Below are positions 35,600-45,765 of a stretch of DNA of 64,000 nucleotides, one piece after another. The notes under the pieces are model-generated. The model saw only the letters and a list, made by a program, of their open reading frames with translations. It did not search any database and was not told the DNA's origin. The translations under genes were made by a program, and so were the position numbers. The stretch comes from Fragilaria crotonensis (taxonomy: Eukaryota; Bacillariophyta; Fragilariophyceae; Fragilariales; Fragilariaceae): contig JAKSYS010000001.1 of the NCBI GenBank assembly GCA_022925895.1, forward strand, positions 558,001 to 622,000, in the 5' to 3' direction. Position 1 is the first letter of the stretch. Each line of letters starts with the position of its first letter.

Positions 35600-35795
35600 G
35601 AGTAGTGTGTCATTTTTTATTTGGTGACGCTTTCTGAATCAGAAGAAGTGCTGAGGAAGGTGAACTACGACGTATGCATCGATATAAAATCCATGGAGAT
35701 TTGAAGTACATAGTCCAAATTCCATTGGCGTTGATATGCACGGCTGTTGAAGCGGATAACCATTCTTACGGATTTCGGATTTCACGTGTGTGTAA
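35600..35795. other. Host sequence between the two foldback elements
   Basis: No gene. Resembles the sequence that follows block copy 2 at about 48860-48970 (both contain a GTGAACTA ... TAGTCCAAATTC order), so it is original flank separated by the insertions. Confidence 0.55.
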
Positions 35796-35798
35796 TAT

Positions 35799-37095
35799 GG
35801 GGTTGCGGGAAACACCGATTTTTCAATACGGTTCCCGAAACCCCGAAAAATTCCGGCGTACAGTTCAGTACTGGTATCAGTAGAGAGTACTGGAAGACAG
35901 AGTATGTATAAGAGTATAGCAATAATAGATATACAGTACATATCCTGCGTATAAAATGAAATAATAAAGTCATATTTGATTACGTGTGCTGGTTCCTCCA
36001 AAAACCCAGTATTGTACTCTACTCTGGAGAACACCGTTGTCCCGGCTTCGTAACGGCGTCTTTGATCGCTCCATGGAACAGCTCGTATCCTATAGCGTAT
36101 GATCGTATGATATATGCATATATGTCATACCTAGGATGAGCATGTAAGAAACGCGAAGACAAAGCCGGCAGCTTTTTTAAGGGTTGCGGGAACCGGCTTG
36201 AATTGATTCTCTGATGTCACGCTATTGCGTCAGAGAGAACTCGACACGGATTCGAGATGCATATACGAAGTTGTCCGAGTGATCCGAGAAGTTGTCCGAG
36301 TGATCCGAGAAGTTGTCCGAGTGATCCGAGAAGTTGTCCGAGAGCGTATCCCTAATGCATAGCGGTACTGAGTACTAGGGTGTGTAGGAGTGTCAGTAGA
36401 GTGGTCCATGTAAAAGTTATTTCATGCTCTGAAACGAGTTTCAAAAAGTCAAATCGCTCTGAAAAGTCGTTTCAAGAAATGAGTGATCCGGAATTGGGAT
36501 CACTTCTTTTTAATCCCTGTAGACTTATACCAGAAGCTACACAAAAATAGGGTTAAGAAGTGATCCAGTAGGACAACTTGAAAATCCTCCGGACAACTCA
36601 AAAATCCTCCGGACAACTCGAAAATTCTCTGAAAGACGCCATTTTTGTCGAGCTCCGTTTTTCGATAATAGTGCGAAACAACAAATCGATACCCGCTGTT
36701 TCCCGCATCCCCCAAAAACGCTGCCGGCTTTGTCAACCGGGTTTCGTACATGCTCATAGGTATGACACGTATGCATTTATCATACGATCATACGCTATAG
36801 GATATAGGATACGAGCTGTTCGAATGGACGCAATCCAAGACGCCGTTACGAAGCCGGGAACGGTGTTCTCTACTAGTAGTATGATAGAATACAATACTGG
36901 GCTTTTGGAGGAAGCAGCACACGTAATCAAATATATTATTTCATTTTATGCGTATTTGTTTATATACACTGTTGCTATACTCTTATACATACTCTGTATT
37001 TCAGTACTCTATACTGATACCAGTACTGAACTGTACGCCGGAATTTTTCGGGGTTGAGGGAACTGTATTGAAAAATCGGTGTTTCCCGCAACCCC
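35799..37095. mobile_element. Foldback DNA element 2 (1297 bp), opposite orientation to element 1
   Basis: Same termini and arms as element 1, but the unique centre is reverse-complemented, so the whole element is inserted in the other orientation. TAT at 35796-35798 and 37096-37098 is a clean 3 bp target duplication. The host sequence resumes with TATGTCGATACACAT, which matches the region near 50545-50640. Confidence 0.85.
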
Positions 37096-37859
37096 TATGT
37101 CGATACACATATATATTTGGATTTTGCATTTCCACGTGGGAACGATACTGCACAACTTTACAATACTGCGACGAACGAGTTTAAGCTCATTCTTGAGTCA
37201 ATGCTTAGCACTCTAGTTGCACCCATTTTCAATGCGGTTCCCGCAACCCCGAAAAATTCCGGACTACAGTTCAGTACTAACAGCTTTCGCATAGCGGCTA
37301 TGGTATGTGCGTATATGCTATATGCATATATGTCATACCTGTGATGAGCATGTAAGAAACGCGAAGGACAAAGCCGGAAGCTTTTTTGGGGTTGCGGGAA
37401 ACAGCTCCGCGTACCTACAGGTTAAGTGGGATGCCAGTGGTTAGACGGACAGTACCCAGTACTAACAAGAGTCGGGGGTCACTACCTATCATCGGCAGAT
37501 GTCATCGGCGTTTCGGGTCGGGAATGTGTCACCATCCGGCCAAGAATACGAGGCGATGACGATCAACGATGGAGAATAGTTTACTGCTCAGCGTTTCTAC
37601 GCTGAGTTCATGAAGGACCGACCATCTGGTACAAGAACAACAAAGGCTACTTGTTACCTGGTTACTCAGGATCTTGGGATAACCTCAAGTCCGGTTACTC
37701 AATATCAAGCAACAAGTTCCTGGTTGGGTGTACTTCGGTATTATCCTCACTTGTTTGGATTTTGACCTTCGCCCTCGGACCGTACATCCAAGGTTGTTTC
37801 GTCTTTATTTCCGTTCATTTGATTCTTCTTTTTCTTTTTGTTTCTCGTCTCCGTTGCTC

Positions 37860-40238
37860 ATGTCATTTGATCCGTTGACCGCGCTTCTCGGCGATGCGTC
37901 CGCGTTGTTTCCGGTGGGTTCATCCACCGACTCCTCGGGTGCTCCTCCGATCCTTCGGGATAGGGGGGTTGGTTCGGTAACTTCTTCAGGTACGCCCCCG
38001 TCTAAGATGTTCTCGGTTGTTAAACTCGATCGTTCGACTCCGGGTTTGTGTTTCGGTATGATAGGTGTGGGAAGCGCGTTTTGTTTTAAAATTGACTGCA
38101 AGGTGAAATCCCATATGGAGCACAAAATTGCCTTGACGGCACAGGAGTCTGAGGTGGTTGTTATTCAAAGACCGTCACCTTTTACGGCTTTTCGAGAACC
38201 TATCATAGCGGCGAGCCGTCTATCGGACGGTGTGTGGAGAGATTGGGAGAAGAAAACAATGGGGTTGCTAGATTGGTCGAAGGAATTTCAGGCTGTCGAC
38301 TGTGCGGTGGACGGCATGGCCTCCTTCGAAGATGTGAAGGAAGCTACAGAGTTCATCGATAAAGCTGACTTGTTCAGGACACCATCAAAGCGGAAGATGG
38401 ATCCAAAGGATGCTGGGCCGTTTGGGGAGGATTGGGAGTTCATCCACCACGAGCGAATGCTCCCGACTGATGCTTATGATCTGGACCAAACCATCAAAAC
38501 CGGGGTGACCAAGGAATTTTTGACTAAAACGCTGGCCACCGTGGAGACAAGTATTGTAGAAGCAGGAAGTGCTCTGGAAGAGGTCGCCAAAGTTACGTTA
38601 GAAAGGTTTGTGTCAAACGAAAAGGACTCGATGCTCATGGCTGGAGCAATTCAGTCGTTGAAAGGAAACCTGGGTGCTCCCACTGTGATAGATGACAAGT
38701 TTGGCTCTCCTACGCTGTGGGGAACGACGGCCATCATTGTGGATGAGGTGAACAAAATGGGCGAGTCTATTGAAAACCTTGAAGCCGAGATGATACCCTT
38801 TAAAGCATCTGTTACCGAGTTACTTCAGGCCCATGATCCGGAAGAAGCGAAGGCAAAAGCGGATAAGTTTCTTGAAGTTCTCACGATGGTTATGACGAGG
38901 ATGAAGCAGCTGTCCCCGGAGTTCGAAGCGGTCAAGTTGTCGGTTGCAAATTTGGTAAAAGGAAAACGCACGTGGGAGGAGAGGTTGGATCAGCTCGAGG
39001 CAGGATTGACCTTGAACAAAGCGAAGAAAACTAGATTCAACAAAGACGACGGCGACCCGGTAGACGACTTGATGAAAATGCTTAACGACAACACGATGAG
39101 TTCTGATCCAAAGCAAAACGAGAGTGGAGGTGACGAGTTCGCTCAGAATGCCAGCGGAGCAAACGGAGGGTGGATAAGCCAGGAACTGGAAAGAAGGCTC
39201 GGACTGTGCGAGGAGGATCTCAAGGGGCTGAAAGCCTCAGGTGACGACCTGGCGGTTAAGTTTGGCGGTCTCGGATTCCGAAGTGTGAACGACTGTCATG
39301 TGTGGGCTGCCAAGCATTTTCCTGGAAATCGCTATTGTCTCATCATGGACCCATTACTCATGTTGGACAGGATATGCGGGGTTGATGACATCCATTCATC
39401 GGCAGGTAACACTTGGAAGACAATGGAATCACGCATCAAACTCAAAATCACCACCGGTGCGGAGGCAGCTGCGTTGGAAGCGTTAAACAATTTGAGACCA
39501 AGGATCTTTCACGTTGGTCGGCCAGCCATGATGTATTTACGAAACACTTCGCGTCTGAGCAAACTGCTCAAACAAACGGATTGGAAGTCTGGAGGAGGCG
39601 GGGTTAGAGAACACATCCTCAAGCAAATGAACATCCTCCACGCCTCCGTGACTCAGGACATAAATCATGCGTTCGGGGGGCGAGCCCATCTTGCCCAAGC
39701 GCATCTGATCGCTTCTCAAAGTCTGACAGCAACGATCACGTCCATAACGCAACTCATGGGGGCTGTGGACACCATATATGAAAAACTACACGTACAATCC
39801 AAGTTCTCGTCTGAGGCCGCGTGGTGCTTGACCATGCAAATCCTCGACAAAGTCTGCGAGGAGCTCTTTGTTCCGAAGGATGGGGTTATGCAGGCTATGA
39901 CTCTTGGAGACCCAGAATCCATCTGCGCTCACGTGTTGTACTCAAGCTTTAGATCTCAGGATATTATGGCAGGATACGTGGAGCACCAATTCGAAAACCA
40001 TCCATCGGTGTCAACCGAGTTCATTCGTTTCTTGGCTACGAATTCGGGATCCGAAAAGGTTGAACAGCTGGCGGAATCAATGAAGACGGTGAAAGAATTG
40101 GCGACAAAGGCTTCAACAGAGGCAAGAGCGGCAGGCACCAAGTCCGACACGGCGTCAACGAAGACTGCGTCCTTAGCAACAGAGTTGACCGCAGCCATTC
40201 GCAGAATTAAGACATTGGAGGATCGGACAAGAGGATGA
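37860..40238 (+). CDS. Gag-like protein of the DIRS-like retroelement
   Basis: 792 residues from ATG 37860, the first in-frame ATG. No known domain recognised. The middle (about residues 200-400) is charged and helical, suggestive of coiled coil, and includes an acidic/basic segment R-F-N-K-D-D-G-D-P. The C-terminal third has conserved-looking Cys/Trp/His residues (V-N-D-C-H-V-W-A-A-K-H-F), and the tail is helical. Its place, first frame before RT, gives the Gag assignment; no zinc knuckle is evident. Confidence 0.6.
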   Translation: MSFDPLTALLGDASALFPVGSSTDSSGAPPILRDRGVGSVTSSGTPPSKMFSVVKLDRSTPGLCFGMIGVGSAFCFKIDCKVKSHMEHKIALTAQESEVVVIQRPSPFTAFREPIIAASRLSDGVWRDWEKKTMGLLDWSKEFQAVDCAVDGMASFEDVKEATEFIDKADLFRTPSKRKMDPKDAGPFGEDWEFIHHERMLPTDAYDLDQTIKTGVTKEFLTKTLATVETSIVEAGSALEEVAKVTLERFVSNEKDSMLMAGAIQSLKGNLGAPTVIDDKFGSPTLWGTTAIIVDEVNKMGESIENLEAEMIPFKASVTELLQAHDPEEAKAKADKFLEVLTMVMTRMKQLSPEFEAVKLSVANLVKGKRTWEERLDQLEAGLTLNKAKKTRFNKDDGDPVDDLMKMLNDNTMSSDPKQNESGGDEFAQNASGANGGWISQELERRLGLCEEDLKGLKASGDDLAVKFGGLGFRSVNDCHVWAAKHFPGNRYCLIMDPLLMLDRICGVDDIHSSAGNTWKTMESRIKLKITTGAEAAALEALNNLRPRIFHVGRPAMMYLRNTSRLSKLLKQTDWKSGGGGVREHILKQMNILHASVTQDINHAFGGRAHLAQAHLIASQSLTATITSITQLMGAVDTIYEKLHVQSKFSSEAAWCLTMQILDKVCEELFVPKDGVMQAMTLGDPESICAHVLYSSFRSQDIMAGYVEHQFENHPSVSTEFIRFLATNSGSEKVEQLAESMKTVKELATKASTEARAAGTKSDTASTKTASLATELTAAIRRIKTLEDRTRG

Positions 40239-40301
40239 CAGGGTCGAGGAGGAAAGGGGGAAAGGACGGCGTCGGAAGACTGCCGAACGAATGTTAGTAG
40301 T

Positions 40302-43106
40302 TTGGTGGTCCAGATATTTGAACCTACAACTAATAAAAACATCGTCACCAGAAACCAACGGAACCCCCTCCCTCCTCTTTTAAACGATACCCCTGTAGTG
40401 CCAAGGTTGAAAGAAGTAAGGCGTGGCTTCAGGGCAGGTGTGACTCCCAAATCGTGCGGCGTATTATTCGAGAGGTGCCCCGTGTGGCTTTGGACCCTCC
40501 GACCTGCTGAATGGCACACCATCGTCATGACGAGGACGGATGAAAAACGATTAAAGGACAGCTACCCAACTACCTGGGAGAGGTTCAAACGAAGCATCAA
40601 GCCTGCACTTGACGTTAGCAACGGCGAAGGGATACCCGAGGCTGTTGATGTGTGGTGGATAAGCGGGTCTGGCGCATTTTGCGAAAACGTTGGACTAGTA
40701 CCCGCATCAGACCGGAGAGTGACTTGGATAGCAGATGGCGGTCGACGCACTCCTAAATCCATCGGTACGTGGAAATGGTACAGAGTGTCGCATCAAAACG
40801 TAGGAGGAGTCACCAATGCAAGAGGATCGTTTGGGGTAATGGGGATGGATCGACTCACTCTAGATCCTGATCTGCCTCGAACGTTGGGTCATGTGCTAAA
40901 GTACTCGCTGAGAGCTACTCCGTGTGAACGTACGCTTGCAGAGGACCACTACACAGTCCACGATCGCCTGAGTTTGGGGAGGCACGAGCTTCCAATTGTT
41001 TACGAAACGCATTTTTCCGGAACCGGTTGGGGGAAGAGGAGTCTAGACGACTGTGAACTGGCTCTGGCGTTCGAGTTGCCTGACTTCGTGACATGGGATA
41101 TCAAGTTCGTTACGGAAATTGTTCCGTTGCAAATGATGCGGGCGGTGATGGATGAGATAATCTCTCAATTGACGCCTCCGGGAGAGGCTTCGAAACGCTT
41201 GAAAATCTCCCACACACCAGCATCCTCTATCTGTTCAGAGGCGGATCGGCACTGGATCCCAGCCTTACGCAAGTGGCTCCCTGGGTCATGGTCCGAGTTC
41301 CCAATTTCAGAGCAAGCGGTCAAGTCTGACGATGCTACGGTCAACGTGTCTCCCTGGCACTCTCGGATTCAACTGGTTTTACCATGGTGTCGCACACGTT
41401 TGATACGATTATTCGAGGATCTTGGGTTGCGGCGATGGAAACGCAACATCACGCGTTCCTTTCGGGACTACCTGTCAACGACTTACGGCGACCAGTGGCC
41501 TGCAAGGTTAGCCCAGATTCGCCAGGCTCGGCTTGGGAAGAAGCGAGATCTGGGAATGAGTTCCAACATTGCCCTCAAGCGAAGGAAAACATGTGGGGAC
41601 TCTGTCAATAGGGGGGTTGTTCCGTCTGTCACGGAACGGGCTGCTGGTCTCGGCAACAATAGGAACACGGAAAGGCCTCCCGCGTTCGACACTCTCAACA
41701 ATGATACGGGCAGCGAACTGTTTGCCGACGTGACCAAAGGATGTGCCGTACTGGCGCAAATTTTAGCAAGTTCCTGGTGGGAATGGTCCAGCGGTTCTGC
41801 GTTGTGCTTCTGGCGGTGGAATGGATTGGAGCAGGTGCGAGCAGCAAGGGATGGAATGGAAATCTTTGTGGCCGCTCCGTTACCGAGGGGGCGCGGATCC
41901 AAAAACAAAATGCGATTGCCACCTGACGTTCGCAAGATGGTAGCCTCAAAACTGGACACTATGTTCCTCCGTTCCTACTTAGAGGAAGGGTATGTGGAAA
42001 GCAAGGTTCATTTCTTCGGCGTCCCGAAAGGCGAAGACGACATCCGGGTCGTCTTCGATGGCACGTCCAGTGGTCTAAATGAGTGTCTATGGGCCCCAAA
42101 CTTTTATCTGCCTACCTCGCGAGCAGCGTCTACCATGCTCACGTTTTCAACTTGGATGGCGGACGCAGACTTCGGCGAAATGTTCCACAACTTCCCGATG
42201 CCAGAACGTATCAGGAAATCTTCGGGGGTCGATACAACGCAAATGGTCCCTTTTATGACCTCCCCGGTGGCGGTGGGGAAGCATGGTCTGTGTCTCCTGC
42301 GGTGGTCAAGGCTATTCATGGGAATGAGACCGAGTCCCTACAACGCAGTGCGTTTCTACTATTGGGGAGAAGAATTTATCCGTGGGAACCCCAGCTCTCC
42401 TGACAATGCGACTCGCTACGACCGCGTCATCCTAAACTTGCCGTGCATGGAAACATACGACCCGCGACAACCCAAGGTGATGAAATGGTCTGACTCTGCC
42501 AACAACAACAAGGGTGCGGTTGCTGGTGACTTTGTGACATTTGTTGACGACTGCCGGATTACTGGGTGGTCAAAGGAAAGCTGTCACGACGTTCACCACC
42601 AGTTCGCGAGTCGGGTGCAGTTCCTAGGTATGCAGGACGCACCCAGAAAGTTCCGGCCACCGTCTCAGACTCAGGCGGGAGCTTGGACCGGAACCATTTT
42701 CCGAATTGATGACTTGGCAATAACCAAATCGGTTACTCAGGAAAAATGGGATAAGGGCCGCGGGATAATATCAAATATGAAGAAATTATGCGATGACGCA
42801 GTCGCGGGACGACCACTCCTAAATCACAAGGACCTTGAACGAACAACAGGGTTCTTGAATCATCTTTCCATGACGTTCGAAGAAGTCACTCCTTTCCTGA
42901 AAGGATTTTATCTTACTTTGAACTCTTGGCGACCTCAACGGGACCAAGACGACTGGAAAATGTCGGACAAGCGATGGGAAGCAGAAGGGGATGGGGCCCA
43001 AGAAGTGGAGATCTCTCAGGATGCGAACGTACCAGCGGAAGTTCTAGGAAGCACTCGACTGGGTTCTGACGTGGCAGCCTTGGCTGCCATCTTTTCCCAG
43101 AGGTAG
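40302..43106 (+). CDS. Reverse transcriptase of the DIRS-like retroelement
   Basis: The frame is open from 40302, but its first ATG is at 40527, 63-289 bp after the Gag stop. RT motifs: V-V-F-D-G-T-S-S-G-L-N, motif A M-A-D-A-D-F-G-E-M-F, motif B G-M-R-P-S-P-Y-N-A-V-R, and motif C F-V-T-F-V-D-D-C with the two catalytic Asp near 42545. The thumb-like segment has F-L-G-M, T-G-F-L-N-H-L-S-M. The RNase H follows in a different frame 9 bp after the stop, without an ATG, so RT and RNase H are probably one polyprotein joined by frameshifting, or the copy has a 1 bp lesion. Confidence 0.85.
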   Translation: MVVQIFEPTTNKNIVTRNQRNPLPPLLNDTPVVPRLKEVRRGFRAGVTPKSCGVLFERCPVWLWTLRPAEWHTIVMTRTDEKRLKDSYPTTWERFKRSIKPALDVSNGEGIPEAVDVWWISGSGAFCENVGLVPASDRRVTWIADGGRRTPKSIGTWKWYRVSHQNVGGVTNARGSFGVMGMDRLTLDPDLPRTLGHVLKYSLRATPCERTLAEDHYTVHDRLSLGRHELPIVYETHFSGTGWGKRSLDDCELALAFELPDFVTWDIKFVTEIVPLQMMRAVMDEIISQLTPPGEASKRLKISHTPASSICSEADRHWIPALRKWLPGSWSEFPISEQAVKSDDATVNVSPWHSRIQLVLPWCRTRLIRLFEDLGLRRWKRNITRSFRDYLSTTYGDQWPARLAQIRQARLGKKRDLGMSSNIALKRRKTCGDSVNRGVVPSVTERAAGLGNNRNTERPPAFDTLNNDTGSELFADVTKGCAVLAQILASSWWEWSSGSALCFWRWNGLEQVRAARDGMEIFVAAPLPRGRGSKNKMRLPPDVRKMVASKLDTMFLRSYLEEGYVESKVHFFGVPKGEDDIRVVFDGTSSGLNECLWAPNFYLPTSRAASTMLTFSTWMADADFGEMFHNFPMPERIRKSSGVDTTQMVPFMTSPVAVGKHGLCLLRWSRLFMGMRPSPYNAVRFYYWGEEFIRGNPSSPDNATRYDRVILNLPCMETYDPRQPKVMKWSDSANNNKGAVAGDFVTFVDDCRITGWSKESCHDVHHQFASRVQFLGMQDAPRKFRPPSQTQAGAWTGTIFRIDDLAITKSVTQEKWDKGRGIISNMKKLCDDAVAGRPLLNHKDLERTTGFLNHLSMTFEEVTPFLKGFYLTLNSWRPQRDQDDWKMSDKRWEAEGDGAQEVEISQDANVPAEVLGSTRLGSDVAALAAIFSQR

Positions 43107-43114
43107 TACCTCGA

Positions 43115-44182
43115 GTGAGCTTACGTTCGAAAAAGTTGGTGACTGTGGTTTACGGTTTCGGAGACGCTTCCGGAACTGGCCTCGGAGCAACATTCACGTG
43201 TGGGTCTGGGTTCAATTTCAGAATTGGAGTCTGGGGTGCCTCGGAGCAGGAGGAGTCCTCGAATTGGAAGGAGTTTTCAAACGTTGTTGAGGCCTTGGAA
43301 GATGAAGCGATCAACGGCAACCTGGACGATACTGAAGTGTTCATGTTCACGGACAACTCCACTGTGGAAGCCTGCGCAACTCGGGGTTCGTCATCGTCTC
43401 CGAAATTGTTGGAGCTGATCATTCGTTTGAGAGCGCTGTCCATTCGCTGCGGGATCAAGCTCCATATTTTTCACGTTGCAGGGACTCGCATGATAGCTCA
43501 AGGGACCGATGGAGTTTCGCGTGGTTTTCTTGCTCTGGGAGTAATGGCTGGGGAAGCCATGAGTGCGTTCATACCAATTCATAAATCAGCTCGGGATCGA
43601 TCCCCGGACTTTATCAAGTGGATAAAATCGTGGTCAGGAGAAGGGAGCCTGATTCTCAATCCTATGGATTGGTTTGAAGCGGGTCACGATATAGACGGTT
43701 GGGGTATGGGAGTGGACGGATTTGAGCGCCCCGAGCTAAAAGAAGGCAGGACCTACATCTGGTCACCCCCTCCTTACGCGGCGGACGTCGCTCTAGCTGA
43801 GCTGAGGAAAGCAAGGATCAAGAGACAGACTTCGTCCCATGTGTTCGTTTGCCCTCGTTTGTGCTGTCCCTTGTGGTTGAAGCAACTATACAAGGCTTCC
43901 GATGTCGTTCTCGAATTTCGTCCTGGCTCTTTGCACTGGCCTGAACATATGCATGAACCTGTTCTAATCGGTTTGATATTCCCCTTTCTCAGGCACCCAC
44001 CGTGGCAGCTGCGAAATACTCCAAAGATGCACGCAGTGGGTCGGCAACTGCGCGCGTTGCTCGAAGGAGAGGGCGTGGACGCACGCGATTTTCTGCGCAA
44101 ATTTTGGAGCCAATGTCACCGGTTTAGGGACATGTCGGAAGCTATGGTGCGGAAAGTGTTATACTTCAGCAGACAAACCTGA
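43115..44182 (+). CDS. RNase H domain of the DIRS-like retroelement
   Basis: Catalytic elements: G-F-G-D-A-S-G-T-G-L-G (first Asp), W-K-E-F (Glu), F-T-D-N-S-T (Asp), and H-V-A-G-T-R-M-I-A-Q-G-T-D-G-V-S-R-G (final Asp). The order and spacing match the RNase H attached to DIRS-type RTs. No in-frame ATG precedes the domain, so it cannot be translated alone from a standard start. The region after about 43600 is conserved-looking but not assigned. Confidence 0.8.
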   Translation: MSLRSKKLVTVVYGFGDASGTGLGATFTCGSGFNFRIGVWGASEQEESSNWKEFSNVVEALEDEAINGNLDDTEVFMFTDNSTVEACATRGSSSSPKLLELIIRLRALSIRCGIKLHIFHVAGTRMIAQGTDGVSRGFLALGVMAGEAMSAFIPIHKSARDRSPDFIKWIKSWSGEGSLILNPMDWFEAGHDIDGWGMGVDGFERPELKEGRTYIWSPPPYAADVALAELRKARIKRQTSSHVFVCPRLCCPLWLKQLYKASDVVLEFRPGSLHWPEHMHEPVLIGLIFPFLRHPPWQLRNTPKMHAVGRQLRALLEGEGVDARDFLRKFWSQCHRFRDMSEAMVRKVLYFSRQT

Positions 44183-44190
44183 ATTCTACA

Positions 44191-45285
44191 TTGCAGGAGA
44201 CAGTCCATCCGAGGTTGGAGAGGGAAATTTTGTTGTCCTGCAAGAACCTTCGGCTTAACGGACCTTTTCTACCGCCGGGACCGTTACCAAGCTTCGATCA
44301 CTGCGGATACGAGGTGGCTTTGCTGATGGTAGTAGCGTCGTTAGAAAAGGGGAGGCACTCTGAAGGACACAAACAATGGGACACCATTCGAAAGATCAGG
44401 TCAACTTTCTCAAATCAAGTGAGAGCCGCAGCCATATCAAACTTTTCTTCCTTGTCGTTGGCGGACAACCAAGGGAGTAGTTATCAGCGACTAGCTCCTG
44501 ACCCGTGCGGCTCATTATGGTTTCAACGATTCATGGCGGGGTGCAAGAAAAGGATGGGTCAAGACTGGCGCCCAAATCGAGCCATAAGCGTTGAGATCAT
44601 GGAGGAGTTGCTGAAATCCGCAGAAGGCAGAGCACTTGCGGCTACAGAAGAAGAAACACGTCACAAGTGGGTTATGGGCGGAGCCTACTTTTGTGTGTGC
44701 TTCGTCCTGTCCCTGAGAAGTACAGAAGGTCTACTAGCCGACCTCGAAGGAATGATCGAGCATTATAACGATGAGAGACCTCACGTGATAATCCCTCTGC
44801 TCGGGAGATTCAAAGGTGAGGACCACTCAAGTCAACACCTAATGCCGTGTGTGTCCGTTACCGAGTCGGGCATCCAGGTCAAAACATGGATACGCCGTCT
44901 CATGGCGGTTCATCGGGCTAAGGGCCGAGTGGTTGGTCCAATGTTCATAAATGACCGAGGCGTTCAGTCGTCAACCTACGAGATGAACAGCTTGTTGATC
45001 GAATGTCTGACTGACATTCTCGAACAAAGCCCCACGTTGTTTGGGTCGGACGTAAAAACGGCTGAAGACTTGGTGGACAAGTACCACGTGTTCCGTTCGT
45101 TCAGGAGGGGTTCGGAATCCCGGGCCGTCGCTATGAAAGTAAGTGACGCGGATCGATATGTGGTTAATCGTTGGAGGAGAAAAGAGATCGCAGGAGCCAG
45201 CCGAGTCAACCACCCCATAGATCAGCACTATGTGGACGTGTCCTTGGTATCTCTCTCATTTCTCCGATACACCAAAGCAATGTGA
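44191..45285 (+). CDS. Tyrosine recombinase of the DIRS-like retroelement
   Basis: Integrates the circular cDNA without a DDE integrase. The catalytic Arg is expected in L-S-L-R-S-T-E-G, the second box in F-R-S-F-R-R-G-S-E-S-R-A, and the nucleophile is probably Tyr in Q-H-Y-V-D-V-S. The spacing is that of phage-integrase-family recombinases of DIRS elements, with the box II first position changed from His. No in-frame ATG stands before the domain; it lies one frame back from RNase H, separated by 8 bp, so it too depends on frameshifting or marks a lesion. Confidence 0.7.
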   Translation: MQETVHPRLEREILLSCKNLRLNGPFLPPGPLPSFDHCGYEVALLMVVASLEKGRHSEGHKQWDTIRKIRSTFSNQVRAAAISNFSSLSLADNQGSSYQRLAPDPCGSLWFQRFMAGCKKRMGQDWRPNRAISVEIMEELLKSAEGRALAATEEETRHKWVMGGAYFCVCFVLSLRSTEGLLADLEGMIEHYNDERPHVIIPLLGRFKGEDHSSQHLMPCVSVTESGIQVKTWIRRLMAVHRAKGRVVGPMFINDRGVQSSTYEMNSLLIECLTDILEQSPTLFGSDVKTAEDLVDKYHVFRSFRRGSESRAVAMKVSDADRYVVNRWRRKEIAGASRVNHPIDQHYVDVSLVSLSFLRYTKAM

Positions 45286-45732
45286 AAATATCGGAGCCAG
45301 CCAGCAAATGAATCAGTCAGCTGGTTTTGATAAAGTCATTCACCGATTTTGGTGTCGTGAAATCCCTCGTGCGAGCGAGGTCTGAGTTGTTTCTCGAGGT
45401 GGGGGTTTTGAATCTAAGGTCGCTGCGTCTGGCCGAAGGCCCAGGCGTCAGTCACCTGTATCTAATGGAACGCCGAACCGATCGATTGGGGAGCCGCCGT
45501 GTTCGTTGGCGATCCTTCAAGAAGGTATATCTCCTCCCGGTAGTCCAATCCATGTGTTGAAGACTTTGTGCCAACACACGGATAGGGCCCCAGGACTCAA
45601 GGAGAACAACCCTTTCGAGTCTTTGGAACTTTTGATACATGAATCCATGCGGGCTCGCATGACCCTGAGGAGGGTGAAACGATAGGGTAGGAGGGTGCTA
45701 CTGTGCCTCTGCACTACTGTCCCCCATTACAC

Positions 45733-45765
45733 GAGTTGAGGCATAACACCTACATGCCTCAACTC
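45733..45765. other. 11 bp perfect stem-loop in the retroelement 3' region
   Basis: GAGTTGAGGCA pairs with TGCCTCAACTC around an 11 nt loop. A second palindromic segment (GGCGGT ... ACCGCC) lies at about 45829-45870. Either may belong to the recombination or cDNA-circularisation sequences. Confidence 0.6.
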
